From an uncultured Bacteroidales bacterium (GTDB lineage Bacteria > Bacteroidota > Bacteroidia > Bacteroidales > Paludibacteraceae): a stretch of 64,000 nucleotides of DNA. The position numbers and the translations under genes were made by a program. The notes under the pieces are model-generated. The model did no database searches and had not been told where the DNA came from. It saw only the letters and a list, made by a program, of their open reading frames with translations. Shown here piece after piece: positions 23,904 through 32,561 of this stretch (the first letter of the stretch is position 1; each line of letters begins with the position of its first letter). The stretch lies in the NCBI GenBank assembly GCA_937915765.1, contig CALGHE010000102.1, forward strand, positions 62,001-126,000. Direction: 5' to 3'.

Positions 23904-26708
23904 ATGAATAGATTTTTCGCACTGCTGATTACTGTGTTTTTTGCGTCTAATTTCGCTTTTGCTCAGGAAAAGTCTGTGACTATCAAAGGTCAAATTGTTG
24001 AACGTGGCACAAAACTGCCTATTATCTTTGCTTCTGTCGAACTTTTTCACGAAAAGGACAGCACTTTAGTAACCGGGACAGTCAGCGATGACAACGGTTT
24101 TTACGAGATTGAGAAAGTTGCGCCAGGCAACTATCGCATTGTTTATTCTTACATATCGTTCAAGGAGCGTTCAAAAAAGGTTAAGGTTACCGGCGACTCT
24201 ACGGTGGTTGACCTTGGCGTGATTTCTCTGAAAGAGGATGTCGAGATGCTGAGCGAGGCTGTTGTTGTTGCCGAAGTGGCGCCTGTTATCGTGAAGGAAG
24301 ACACTACCGTGTTCAACACATCGTCTTTCAACGTTTCAGAAGGAGCTATGCTCGAAGACCTTGTGAAAAAGCTTCCGGGCGCAGCTATTAGCGAAGACGG
24401 CAAACTTACTATTAACGGCAAGGAAATCACAAAAATCATGGTCGATGGCAAGGAGTTCTTTACTGACGACCCTAAAATAGCGCTCAAAAACCTCCCTGCA
24501 AACATCATAGAAAAGGCAAAAGCTTATGATCGGAAAAGCGAATCTGCCCAACAGACTGGCATTGACGATGACGACGACGAAACGGTGCTGGACTTGTCTG
24601 TGAAAAAAGGCATGAAAAAGGGCTGGGTCGGAAATGTGTTCGGCGGTCTTGGCAACAAAGAGAGATACGATTTCGGCGGCATAATGAACCGATTTGACGA
24701 TGATATGTACATCTCAGTAATCGCATCTGTCAACAACACAAACAACACCGGCTTTTCTGAGCTTGGCGACGCAGGCGTAAGGCTCGGAAACGCAGGCTCC
24801 GGCATCACCGCATCCAGAATGGTTGGAGCTACTTTCGCTAAAGAGTACTCCAATCTTGAGTTCGGCGGGAACGTCCAGTATGGCTACAGCGACAATAAAG
24901 CTGAAAAGGAAAGCGCTTCGGAGACTTTCCTTAGCGATGGCTCTTCGTACGGAAGAGACACTACCAAATCTCGCCAAAAAAGAGACAATCTGGGAGTTAA
25001 TTTCAGACTGAAATGGAAGCCGGACACTATGACAACCGTCACTTTCCGTCCAAACTTCTCGTATGCGCAAAACGACTCAAAGTCCGACGGTGTGTCGCTC
25101 ACCCTGAACAACAATCTTGACAACGTCAACCGCAAGTCGTCCTCTTCTCTATCCGAAGGGGAGAACTACAATGTTGGCGGCCGACTGCAGTTTATCCGCA
25201 AGATGAAAAAGAAAGGCAGAAGTTTGTCCTTGTCGGCCAACCTGACTTATTCTAACAGCGAAAGCGACCTTTACTCAAACTCAAAAACCGCCTTCTATTT
25301 TTATGACGAGGACGACGAGTTTGAATCGGACAGCATCTCTATGCTTAACAGGTACACAGACAGAGGAAACTCTTCCCTCAACTACAACTTGCAGGCTTCT
25401 TATACTGAACCTGTTTTCCGTAATCACTACCTGAGGCTAAGATACGTGTTCCAGCAGAGAAAAAGCACAAGCGAGTCCTTTATCTATAATAACGACGACC
25501 AGTCCTTGATAGACTCTTTGAGCAGTGATGTGGATAACCGTTATAACACTCATCAGATTGAAGTCGGACTGCAAGGACAGTACCCAAAAATGAATTATAA
25601 CATCGGTCTTAATGTCTCTCCGCAAGAATCTAAAAGCGAAAGCTTTATAGGTACGAATAGAAATCTTGACCAATCCGTGGTAAACTATTCGCCAAACCTG
25701 AGATTCAGATACAAGTTCTCAAAACAGCACTCGCTGATGTTCCGTTACCGTGGACAGAGCAGCGCTCCTGACGTGGAGTATTTGCAAACTGTGATAGACC
25801 AGAGCGACCCTCTTGACGTGAAGTATGGTAACCCGGACTTGTTGCCTTCATACAAAAACAATGTCATGCTGCGCTATAACAACTACATAAGCTCGTCTCA
25901 ACGTAGTTATATCGCAAACGCATCTTTCGCAAACACTATAAACGCAATTACAAACCGCGTGTACTACAATCCGGAAACTGGAGCGAAAGAGACTCACAAA
26001 GTAAATATCGACGGAAACTGGAACACAAGCGCTCTGTTTACGTTCACTACTCCGCTGAGAAACCGCAAATACTCAATTTCCAGCACAACAAACGGGGCGT
26101 TCGCAAACAGTGTCGGTTATACCAGTCTGAGTCGTGGCGCCGACGCAGCAAAGAGCAAAACAAAAGACTTGATGCTGAGCGAAAAGCTATCCGGAATATA
26201 CAGAGGCGAATCTTTCGACATTACATTGAATGCGTCTGTTGATTACGAAAAAACTAAAAACAACTTGCAGACTAAAAACAACAGCGAGACTTTCGCTTAT
26301 CTGTTAGGCGGAAACACAAATATAACTCTGCCTTGGAGCATTAACTTCTCTACTGACGCGAATTACAAGATCTACTCTGGATTCGCTGACGGGTTTAAGG
26401 AGAACGAGGTGATATGGAACGCTCAGCTCTCTAAAGACTTCCTGAGAAATAACGCCGCGACTATCCGCCTGAAGATTTACGACATCTTGCAACAGCAAAG
26501 CAATATGCGACGCACTGCTACCGAGTCTATGATCACAGACACAAGATACAACACTTTGGGCAGTTACTTTATGGTCTATTTTGTTTACAGAATAAATACT
26601 GTCGGCAAAGGTGCCATGTCTGATGATGATGACGATGACAAATTCAAGAAAGGCGGATTTGGACCTATGGGAGGCGGATTTGGCGGAGGCAACAGACCCA
26701 TGAGATAA
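23904..26708 (+). CDS. TonB-dependent-receptor-like outer-membrane beta-barrel protein
   Basis: A 934-aa exported protein. Residues 1-20 form a signal peptide; about 25-115 is a carboxypeptidase-regulatory-like (CarboxypepD_reg) beta-sandwich (VTIKGQIVERGTKLPIIFASV); about 130-220 is a plug-like segment with LVKKLPGAAISEDGKLTINGK and IMVDGKEFF; the rest is a large barrel, as in the Bacteroidota outer membrane beta-barrel family related to TonB receptors. I see no SusD partner next to it, so it is probably not a SusC pair. The C-terminus is unusual: an Asp run followed by a Gly/Phe/Met-rich tail (GGFGPMGGGFGGG). Confidence 0.85.
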   Translation: MNRFFALLITVFFASNFAFAQEKSVTIKGQIVERGTKLPIIFASVELFHEKDSTLVTGTVSDDNGFYEIEKVAPGNYRIVYSYISFKERSKKVKVTGDSTVVDLGVISLKEDVEMLSEAVVVAEVAPVIVKEDTTVFNTSSFNVSEGAMLEDLVKKLPGAAISEDGKLTINGKEITKIMVDGKEFFTDDPKIALKNLPANIIEKAKAYDRKSESAQQTGIDDDDDETVLDLSVKKGMKKGWVGNVFGGLGNKERYDFGGIMNRFDDDMYISVIASVNNTNNTGFSELGDAGVRLGNAGSGITASRMVGATFAKEYSNLEFGGNVQYGYSDNKAEKESASETFLSDGSSYGRDTTKSRQKRDNLGVNFRLKWKPDTMTTVTFRPNFSYAQNDSKSDGVSLTLNNNLDNVNRKSSSSLSEGENYNVGGRLQFIRKMKKKGRSLSLSANLTYSNSESDLYSNSKTAFYFYDEDDEFESDSISMLNRYTDRGNSSLNYNLQASYTEPVFRNHYLRLRYVFQQRKSTSESFIYNNDDQSLIDSLSSDVDNRYNTHQIEVGLQGQYPKMNYNIGLNVSPQESKSESFIGTNRNLDQSVVNYSPNLRFRYKFSKQHSLMFRYRGQSSAPDVEYLQTVIDQSDPLDVKYGNPDLLPSYKNNVMLRYNNYISSSQRSYIANASFANTINAITNRVYYNPETGAKETHKVNIDGNWNTSALFTFTTPLRNRKYSISSTTNGAFANSVGYTSLSRGADAAKSKTKDLMLSEKLSGIYRGESFDITLNASVDYEKTKNNLQTKNNSETFAYLLGGNTNITLPWSINFSTDANYKIYSGFADGFKENEVIWNAQLSKDFLRNNAATIRLKIYDILQQQSNMRRTATESMITDTRYNTLGSYFMVYFVYRINTVGKGAMSDDDDDDKFKKGGFGPMGGGFGGGNRPMR

Positions 26709-26735
26709 TTCTCACGCGCAACGTTTAAAGCTATG

Positions 26736-26772
26736 CAGTCGGGACACACAGAAGCGTCCCGACTGTTTTTTT
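26736..26772 (+). terminator. intrinsic terminator after the barrel-protein gene
   Basis: CAGTCGGGAC and GTCCCGACTG form a perfect 10-bp stem followed by seven T. Confidence 0.95.
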
Positions 26773-26992
26773 AAAGCTGTCTCTATCGTCCCCTTATACT
26801 TCTGAATGTCTTAAAGAATTAACTCTGCCTAATTTATGAAGCTGCCTTTATTAACTCCTTTGCGAAGGAATGCCACAATAAATTCCCTTAAATAATTTCT
26901 CTGTTTTCAAACTGTTTCTTATATTCGCAGAAATATTTCTTGATTGCCTTGCGCAGTCTTGTGTTTCATTCATTAATTCTAAGTTAATTGAA

Positions 26993-27910
26993 ATGTCAAT
27001 CACTGTTCAAAATCTAAAGAAGAGCTACGGCTCGCAGCTTGTTCTTGACAATATAAGTTTTTCCATCAAGTCTGGAGAGATTGTGGGATTTCTCGGCAAT
27101 AACGGAGCCGGCAAATCCACCACTATGAAGATTATAACCGGATACATTTCCTATGACGCCGGAAGCGTGGAGGTGTGCGGCATCGACGTGGAGAAGAATC
27201 CTATAGAGACTCACAGACGAATAGGATACCTTCCGGAGCATAATCCGATATACCCGGAGATGTACGTGAAGGAGTACCTCCGTTTTGTGGCTGGGCTATA
27301 CAAACTTGGCTCTGAAAGCAAAAACCGCGTTGACGAGATGATTGAGAAGACCGGACTTACCCGCGAATACAAAAAGAAAATCGGCATGCTATCAAAAGGT
27401 TACCGGCAGCGTGTGGGGCTGGCTCAGGCCTTGATTCCGAATCCGGACGTGCTCATTCTGGACGAGCCAACCACTGGGCTTGACCCGAACCAAATCATCG
27501 ACGTGCGAAACCTGATAAGGGAGGTGGGTAAAGAAAAGACCGTGATGCTATCCACTCACATAATGCAGGAGGTGTCGGCTATATGCGACAGAGTAATCAT
27601 CATAAACAGCGGAAAGATTGTGGCGGACGGCAAAGAAAGCTCTATTGTCGCCACTGACAACAACTCAGGCCTGGCTCTGTTCGTGGAGTTCTCCGAGCCG
27701 CAAGACATGAACGCTCTGAAACTTGTCGAAGGGGTTGACGAGATCTCGCAAATAAACAGCTCATCTTACATTGTTTCAAGCCAGAAGGACATCAGAGAGA
27801 ACATTTTCCGCTTTGCTGTGGCTAACAACCAAGTCATATTGACCATGAAGCAGCAAGAACGCAACATGGAAGATGCGTTCCGATATTGGACTAACTCAAC
27901 TAACAAATAA
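26993..27910 (+). CDS. gldA: ABC transporter ATP-binding protein, GldA type
   Basis: A 305-aa ATPase subunit with Walker A GNNGAGKST (about residues 35-43), Q-loop region GYLPEHNPIYPEM, signature LSKGYRQRVGLAQAL and Walker B LILDEPTTGLDP, then an H-loop LSTHIM. The PEHNPIYPEM segment and the C-terminal about 80-residue extension match the gliding-motility GldA subfamily, which works with GldF/GldG. GldF/G are not in this window, so a role in gliding or T9SS is inference; general ABC-2 export is the alternative. Confidence 0.85.
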   Translation: MSITVQNLKKSYGSQLVLDNISFSIKSGEIVGFLGNNGAGKSTTMKIITGYISYDAGSVEVCGIDVEKNPIETHRRIGYLPEHNPIYPEMYVKEYLRFVAGLYKLGSESKNRVDEMIEKTGLTREYKKKIGMLSKGYRQRVGLAQALIPNPDVLILDEPTTGLDPNQIIDVRNLIREVGKEKTVMLSTHIMQEVSAICDRVIIINSGKIVADGKESSIVATDNNSGLALFVEFSEPQDMNALKLVEGVDEISQINSSSYIVSSQKDIRENIFRFAVANNQVILTMKQQERNMEDAFRYWTNSTNK

Positions 27911-27914
27911 AACT

Positions 27915-28862
27915 ATGCTATATATTGAAAATTCTGGCGTAAGAGTCGGGGTGCTCGAAGATGTGGGCGGACGAATTGTCCTGCTTCAAAAGAACGGAGG
28001 AAAAAACTTGCTTGAAAGCGACGAATCTATGTGGAACGAGCCGCAACACGAGCGTTTCGTCCCGTCTCCGGATTTGCTCGACTTCAAAGCTTATAACGGC
28101 CATGAGGTGTGGGTAGGCCCGCAAAGCCAATGGTGGAAACACCAGACGCTGAACAAAGAGAAAATCGACTCGGACCTTTTTTGGCCGCCAGACCCATTTA
28201 TCAGCTTTAACAAATACAGCGTGATTTCGCACTCTGCAAACAAACTTGTCATCGAGGGCGAAGGCTCGCCTATCAGCGGCATAAAGTTCAAAAAAAGCAT
28301 CGAAATCAATGACGACGGCAAAGTGCTGTTCGAGGTGGAAGCGACAAATATACGCAACGAAGAGGTATCTTGGGATTTATGGCTTCTGACCAGAATCAAC
28401 GGCCACTGCCCCGCTTTTGTGCAAATAGCGGACAGTACCAACGTGCATGTGTCCGAACCCACACACCCGCATCAAGGTGAAGCGCCATACAGAATCAACA
28501 ACGGTTGCTTCTATTTCGTGCCTAAAGAAAAAAGCGAAAAGTTTGAGGAATGCACCGCCAAGGCTTTTATAAAGCCGAAAAAGCCAGTTATTGCCGCTCT
28601 TGTTGATTCTGACAAATTTCTTGCTATCAGATTTCAGAAAGAAGACCCAAACTCTATACATCCGGAACAGGCGGAGGTCGAAATTTACAGTTTTGCAACA
28701 GATAAGGCTGAGACCTCTTTGATAGAGCTGGAATATCACGCTCCTTTCAAAACGTTAAAACCCGGAGAAAGCATGAAAGCTAACGAAGTTTGGGAAATTT
28801 TACATTACAGCGGAAAGCACAACGAAGATGATTTGTGCAATTTTTTCTTAAATTCAATATAA
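27915..28862 (+). CDS. DUF4380-type protein (galactose-mutarotase-like fold)
   Basis: A 315-aa protein starting 4 bases after the gldA stop, so the two are probably translated from one mRNA. A longer start inside gldA (27873) is unlikely. The sequence is beta-rich, with NKTM at the border, GGRIVLLQKNGGKNLL near the start, WVGPQSQWW and LWLLTRING in the middle and EWEILHYS-like VWEILHY near the end. This matches the DUF4380 family, thought to adopt an aldose-1-epimerase-like beta-sandwich. There is no signal peptide. Substrate unknown. Confidence 0.75.
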   Translation: MLYIENSGVRVGVLEDVGGRIVLLQKNGGKNLLESDESMWNEPQHERFVPSPDLLDFKAYNGHEVWVGPQSQWWKHQTLNKEKIDSDLFWPPDPFISFNKYSVISHSANKLVIEGEGSPISGIKFKKSIEINDDGKVLFEVEATNIRNEEVSWDLWLLTRINGHCPAFVQIADSTNVHVSEPTHPHQGEAPYRINNGCFYFVPKEKSEKFEECTAKAFIKPKKPVIAALVDSDKFLAIRFQKEDPNSIHPEQAEVEIYSFATDKAETSLIELEYHAPFKTLKPGESMKANEVWEILHYSGKHNEDDLCNFFLNSI

Positions 28863-28926
28863 TATTTGCACTAAAATCATAAAAATGCGTTAAAATATGT
28901 TAAAAAGCATATTTTTATCACTTTTT

Positions 28927-28959
28927 TTTGTTTGGATATTAAAAAATGTTGTATATTTG
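28927..28959 (+). promoter_or_regulatory. Bacteroidota-type promoter of a candidate small RNA
   Basis: Two TTTG boxes (28927-28930 and 28931-28934) precede TATATTTG (28952-28959) by 21 or 17 bases; the 21-base spacing fits the consensus. No gene on the plus strand follows for several kilobases. Confidence 0.7.
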
Positions 28960-28963
28960 CAAT

Positions 28964-29032
28964 GTGTTTTTCATGGTATTAGATTTAAGGTTAGGAAGAT
29001 TGGAAGTCGGGAGACTTCCTTCTTTATTTTTA
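28964..29032 (+). ncRNA. candidate small non-coding RNA, about 70 nt
   Basis: The sequence between the promoter and a terminator-like hairpin (GGAAGTC/GACTTCC with loop GGGA, 29002-29019, followed by a T-rich run) would give an RNA of about 70 bases. It contains the segment CATGGTATTAGATTTAAGG, which I recall as typical of short conserved transcripts in Bacteroidales intergenic regions, possibly one of the Bacteroidales-1/Bacteroides-1-type motifs; that identification is from memory and unproven. Boundaries are estimates. Confidence 0.5.
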
Positions 29033-29194
29033 GGGGGTAGGATATGTAACAAGCACGACATAAACAACATCTTCTTATATAAAAAAACGAAGCAATTTTT
29101 CCAGTACAGTTGGCAACACAAACTGAACCATGTCCTGCTCATATAACAAAGCCAGACACAACTCAGTTTGCGCTCTCCTGCCAAAAGAGACTAT

Positions 29195-30400
29195 CTACTT
29201 GGAGAATAATCTCTTAATTTTAGAGAAGAAACCTCCGCCAGAATAAGCTTCTTCTAATTCCTTCACCTTTTCTGCTGCTGGGCCATACCCCATATCTACC
29301 GCCATTTGATATGACTCCAGAGCTTTCTTAATATCCTTCTTCACACCAACACCATATTCGTAGAAAGCAGCCAGATAATTCATAGCCTCTCCGCTACCCT
29401 GTCCTACAGCTTTCAGCAAATACGAAACAGTTTTATCAAAATCTTGCTCCACTCCGTCTCCTTTTGCATAACAAACGCCTAAAGCGCACAAAGCCTGAGG
29501 ATAAGATTGTTCTGCCGACTTTAAATACAGCTCTATCGCCTTCTTTTCATCTTGTTCCACGCCGTGCCCGTTCTTATAACAGACACCTAAATAATACTGC
29601 GCATGAGCGTAATCCTGAGCCACGGCCTTACGGAACCACTCCACTGCCTTATCATAATCCTGCTCCACTCCATGTCCATATTTATATAGTACGCCTAATC
29701 CAGATTGACCTACCTCATTGCCCTGTTCTGCAGCCTTGCGATACCATTTCTCCGCCTGAAGATAATCTACCTCCACCCCACGGCCATTCTCATAACAAAC
29801 ACCTAATGCAGCCTGAGCGCACGCATTTCCCTGCTCTGCAGCCCTGAGATAATACTCAATACTCTTTTCATGGTCCGGCTCTACATCATCGCCCAAATCT
29901 AAACAAGTGCCCATTTTAAGCAAAGCTTTCTCATCACCTTGTTCCGCAGCAAGTCTATACCACTCCATCGCCTGCTCTTTATCCATCTCAACACCATAGC
30001 CATTTTCATAACAAAGCCCTAAGTTGTACTGAGCCGACACATAGCCCTGTTCTGCCACCTCGCGGAACATTTGCACAGCTTTTGCCTCGTCTTTTTCCAC
30101 TCCAACTCCTTCCATATAATAGACAGCTAAATTGTACATCGACTTTGCACTCCCCAATTCCGCTGCCTTGCTGAAATACTTAATTGCTTCAACATAATCT
30201 TGCTTCACTCCAAAACCTCTGTCATAACAAATGCCCAAATTACTCAACGCCTGAGCATTTCCTTGCTCAGCGGCCTTGGAAAAACACTCTACAGCCTTGC
30301 CGTACTCTTCACTCTCGCAATACTCAACACCTTTCGAACACAATTCTTCAGCTGTCAAAGATTCTTCATTACTCAAATTACTCTTCACACCTTCATTCAT
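29195..30400 (-). CDS. Sel1-like repeat protein
   Basis: A 401-aa protein with no signal peptide. After about 20 residues it consists of ten 36-residue Sel1/TPR-like repeats with the usual pattern A-x-x-x-L-G-x-C-Y-x-x-G-x-G-V-x-x-D-x-x-K-A-x-x-x-x-x-x-A-A-x-Q-G (for example AQAALGVCYENGRGVEVDY). The C-terminus ends in a short basic region. Such proteins mediate protein-protein contacts; the partner is unknown. The DNA repeats strongly by itself, so copy number may vary between strains. A dispersed intergenic repeat lies 41 bases upstream of the start. Confidence 0.88.
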   Translation of the reverse strand: MNEGVKSNLSNEESLTAEELCSKGVEYCESEEYGKAVECFSKAAEQGNAQALSNLGICYDRGFGVKQDYVEAIKYFSKAAELGSAKSMYNLAVYYMEGVGVEKDEAKAVQMFREVAEQGYVSAQYNLGLCYENGYGVEMDKEQAMEWYRLAAEQGDEKALLKMGTCLDLGDDVEPDHEKSIEYYLRAAEQGNACAQAALGVCYENGRGVEVDYLQAEKWYRKAAEQGNEVGQSGLGVLYKYGHGVEQDYDKAVEWFRKAVAQDYAHAQYYLGVCYKNGHGVEQDEKKAIELYLKSAEQSYPQALCALGVCYAKGDGVEQDFDKTVSYLLKAVGQGSGEAMNYLAAFYEYGVGVKKDIKKALESYQMAVDMGYGPAAEKVKELEEAYSGGGFFSKIKRLFSK

Positions 30401-30441
30401 AATAACTTATATTTGTAATTTTCAAAAAACAATATCAAGAA

Positions 30442-30636
30442 GGGTTCTACAAATTCATTTCGCGGAATTTTTGAATTTATTTCGAGCTGATTGCTGAGCG
30501 AAAGAAGGGAACTGTGCGGGCACAGAGACCGACTGACAAACAGCAAGTTACCGAAACAAATCAAAAAGCGCCGAAAAGTTTATCAACCCTCGATTTTTAC
30601 TTTTAAAGTATAAACGGTGAATTTATAGAACTCACC
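30442..30636. repeat. MITE-like intergenic repeat, copy 2
   Basis: Same orientation as and clearly homologous to 9709-9904: starts GGGTTCTACAAATTCATTTC, shares ACCGACTGACAA and GCCGAAACAAATCAAAAAGC, ends GGTGAATTTATAGAACTCACC. The ends are imperfect inverted repeats. Like copy 1 it lies between the start of one minus-strand gene and the end of the next. Confidence 0.75.
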
Positions 30637-30651
30637 TTAATGCCAAAGACA

Positions 30652-30692
30652 CAAAAAAACAACTCCAAACTGAGTTAGAAATCAACTTGGAG
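30652..30692 (-). terminator. terminator-like hairpin after argB
   Basis: On the minus strand CTCCAA and TTGGAG pair around a long loop with a weak inner stem, followed by TTGTTTTTTT. The T run is good but the stem is short. Confidence 0.5.
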
Positions 30693-30719
30693 CCTTCCTA
30701 TAATTTAATTTCTGCCTAA

Positions 30720-31487
30720 TTATTTAATCACAGTACCACAGTTACCATTAATTTCGCTCGCTTTAGTTATGACCACCTTTGTCACACCTGCAGAGATAGC
30801 TTCAAACGAATTTTCGAGCTTCGGAATCATACCTCCCTGAATAACACCATTTTCCACATACTGGTCAAAAAGCGGACGGGTAATTTCCGGTATTACGCTA
30901 TCATCATCATTTTCGTCCATCAGGACGCCCTTTTTCTCAAAGCAGTACATCAGGGTCACATCAAAGTGTTTAGAAAGAGCCTTAGCCGCCTCTCCAGCTA
31001 TTGTGTCTGCGTTTGTATTCAGCATATTGCCCTGCTTGTCATGAGTTAGAGGGGCAAGGACAGGCACCACGCCCTTAGAGATTAGGTCTGCAAGGAGTTC
31101 AGAGTTAACCTCCTTAACATCGCCCACGAATCCGTAATCCACCTCCTTAACCGGACGTTTGTCCGAACGCATATAATTAAGGTCAGCCCCGGTAAGTCCG
31201 AGCGCATTCCCGCCCAACGCCTGCAGCCGAGCCACGATAGTTTTGTTCACAAGCCCTGCATAAACCATCGTTACAACCTTAAGAGTCTCCGCATCAGTGA
31301 TTCGTCGTCCGTTCACCATTTTACTTTCAATGCCAAGTTGGGCCGCTATAGCAGTAGCCGAACGTCCACCGCCATGCACAAGCACCTTTTTGCCTTCGAT
31401 AGCAGAAAAGTCGGCCAGCAATTTCTTCAAAGAGTCTTCTTCCTCTACAATTTTACCGCCAACCTTTATAACCGTCAGTTTTTCCAT
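30720..31487 (-). CDS. argB: acetylglutamate kinase
   Basis: Phosphorylates N-acetylglutamate, second step of arginine synthesis. The 255-aa protein shows the amino-acid kinase motifs: VIKVGGKIVEEE, the glycine loop VHGGGRSATAIAAQLG, LTGADLNYMRS, NTNADTIAGEAAKAL and the C-terminal GGMIPKLENSFEAIS with a catalytic Lys. It is alone here, without other arg genes. Two hairpins lie in its 113-base upstream gap. Confidence 0.92.
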   Translation of the reverse strand: MEKLTVIKVGGKIVEEEDSLKKLLADFSAIEGKKVLVHGGGRSATAIAAQLGIESKMVNGRRITDAETLKVVTMVYAGLVNKTIVARLQALGGNALGLTGADLNYMRSDKRPVKEVDYGFVGDVKEVNSELLADLISKGVVPVLAPLTHDKQGNMLNTNADTIAGEAAKALSKHFDVTLMYCFEKKGVLMDENDDDSVIPEITRPLFDQYVENGVIQGGMIPKLENSFEAISAGVTKVVITKASEINGNCGTVIK

Positions 31488-31525
31488 AATAAACAGAATT
31501 TTAAATATAAATTAAGCTGATATAA

Positions 31526-31548
31526 AAAGCCCTCTCGACAACGGGCAA
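31526..31548 (-). terminator. second hairpin in the argB leader region
   Basis: On the minus strand GCCC-GTTGTCGAGA-GGGC is followed by TTTTTATAT, terminator-like but only 4 strong pairs. It lies between the main terminator of the upstream gene and the argB start. Confidence 0.35.
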
Positions 31549-31552
31549 ATAA

Positions 31553-31581
31553 AAAGGCCACGCCTCTAAAGCATGGCCTCT
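31553..31581 (-). terminator. intrinsic terminator of the secreted TPR gene
   Basis: AGGCCATGC and GCGTGGCCT (minus strand, one G-U pair) around a 7-base loop, followed by five T. Confidence 0.85.
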
Positions 31582-31600
31582 AAAAATTCGATAAACTAAA

Positions 31601-32263
31601 TTATTTTGAAGCTGTATTAGCAGTTGGGTCACAAGGAGTTTCCTGTGTACCTACACCGCAATACTCTTTCAAAGAATCCAACGCCTTGTAGTAGTCAAGA
31701 GAAGCAGCACGTTCCCAGTCCAAAGCAGCAGACTCAACGTCACCTTCCTTATACTTCAAATGACCACGGTTGTAGTAAGCCTTTGCAAACTGAGGAGTCA
31801 AAGCGATAGCCTTGTTATAGTCCTTCAACGCAGCCTTTTCGTCACCTAGTTCAGCCTTTGAGTTACCGCGGTTAAAATAAGCCTCAGCAAATTTCGCATT
31901 TATTTTGATAGCCTCATTATTGTCAGCTATAGAACCCTGAATATCACCCAACTCCTTCTTAGCGATTGCTCGGTTATACCAAGTCAACGCATCTTTAGGA
32001 TTATGTTCCAACACGATGTCATAATCTGCCTTAGCACCCTTGAAGTCGCCCAAGCGGAATTTTGCGTTACCCATATTTCCGTAAGCTTCGATGAACTTAG
32101 GATTCAACTCCAACACTTTGTTGAAATTAACAATTGCCTCTTTGTAAGAACCAGCACGATACTTTTCTATCCCTGCATTAAAATAGTCAGTGATAGTCTT
32201 CTGAGCAAAGCCGTTTACTGATGTCAGACACGCCAATAATAGAATGTAAACTATTTTTTTCAT
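31601..32263 (-). CDS. exported tetratricopeptide repeat protein
   Basis: A 220-aa protein with a signal peptide (about 1-20, ending GFAQ) and five TPR units from about residue 25 to 195, for example AIVNFNKVLELNPKFIEAYGNMGNAKFRLGDF and AYFNRGNSKAELGDEKAALKDYNKAI. The short C-terminal tail contains two cysteines (CGVGTQETPCDP) that could form a disulphide. Likely periplasmic or lipoprotein-free surface scaffold. A candidate promoter (TATATTTG with CTTG 19 bases upstream) precedes it on the minus strand at 32394-32364. Confidence 0.85.
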   Translation of the reverse strand: MKKIVYILLLACLTSVNGFAQKTITDYFNAGIEKYRAGSYKEAIVNFNKVLELNPKFIEAYGNMGNAKFRLGDFKGAKADYDIVLEHNPKDALTWYNRAIAKKELGDIQGSIADNNEAIKINAKFAEAYFNRGNSKAELGDEKAALKDYNKAIALTPQFAKAYYNRGHLKYKEGDVESAALDWERAASLDYYKALDSLKEYCGVGTQETPCDPTANTASK

Positions 32264-32363
32264 ATATAAATTATAATGTCACTATTCCCAAGCGACAGTT
32301 AATATCCTATTTTAAGAGTAATGTGGGAATTAACACACTCTTGAATCAATTCAAAATCACTTG

Positions 32364-32394
32364 CAAATATAAGCATTTATTTATTAATGACAAG
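32364..32394 (-). promoter_or_regulatory. promoter of the exported TPR gene
   Basis: On the minus strand CTTG (one mismatch to TTTG), 19 bases, then TATATTTG at 32371-32364. The start site would be about 95 bases before the ATG. Confidence 0.55.
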
Positions 32395-32510
32395 ATAATT
32401 TTCTTTTTTTTTAATATTTTGGTCGTTCTTGTGCAAAAAAGTGTCATTTATTGCTGCTAACAAAGGCTTTTCACATAAAGCTTAAAGTTTTTTTCATCCG
32501 CAGACTATAT

Positions 32511-32541
32511 AAAATAAGGGCGAAGAATACACCTCGCCCTG
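32511..32541 (-). terminator. intrinsic terminator of the lamin-tail protein gene
   Basis: AGGGCGA and TCGCCCT pair on the minus strand, followed by TATTTTATAT, 20 bases after the stop. Confidence 0.75.
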
Positions 32542-32561
32542 CCCGTACAAAGAAAATAGTT

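Larger units (their letters stand above)
28863..29194. other. gene-free stretch holding a candidate small RNA
   Basis: A 332-base AT-rich gap between a plus-strand and a minus-strand gene. The only structure I see is the promoter and hairpin described at 28927-29032. The right half (29035-29194) shows no further signal. A 66-codon reading frame starting at a TTG inside the promoter is not credible. Confidence 0.6.
30401..30719. other. gap between the Sel1 gene and argB, mostly a dispersed repeat
   Basis: Of these 319 bases, 195 are the second copy of the MITE-like repeat (30442-30636). The rest is a terminator-like hairpin for argB (30663-30692) and about 40 bases before the Sel1 start with no clear promoter box. 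Confidence 0.6.

Noticed and set aside
28946..29146. 66-codon frame in the gap after the DUF4380 gene
   Set aside because: Starts with TTG inside the promoter, crosses the terminator-like hairpin and has no family look; a small RNA explains the signals better.
29195..30400. CRISPR-like periodic pattern in the Sel1 gene
   Set aside because: The 108-base period reflects 36-residue protein repeats in an open frame, not repeats and spacers.
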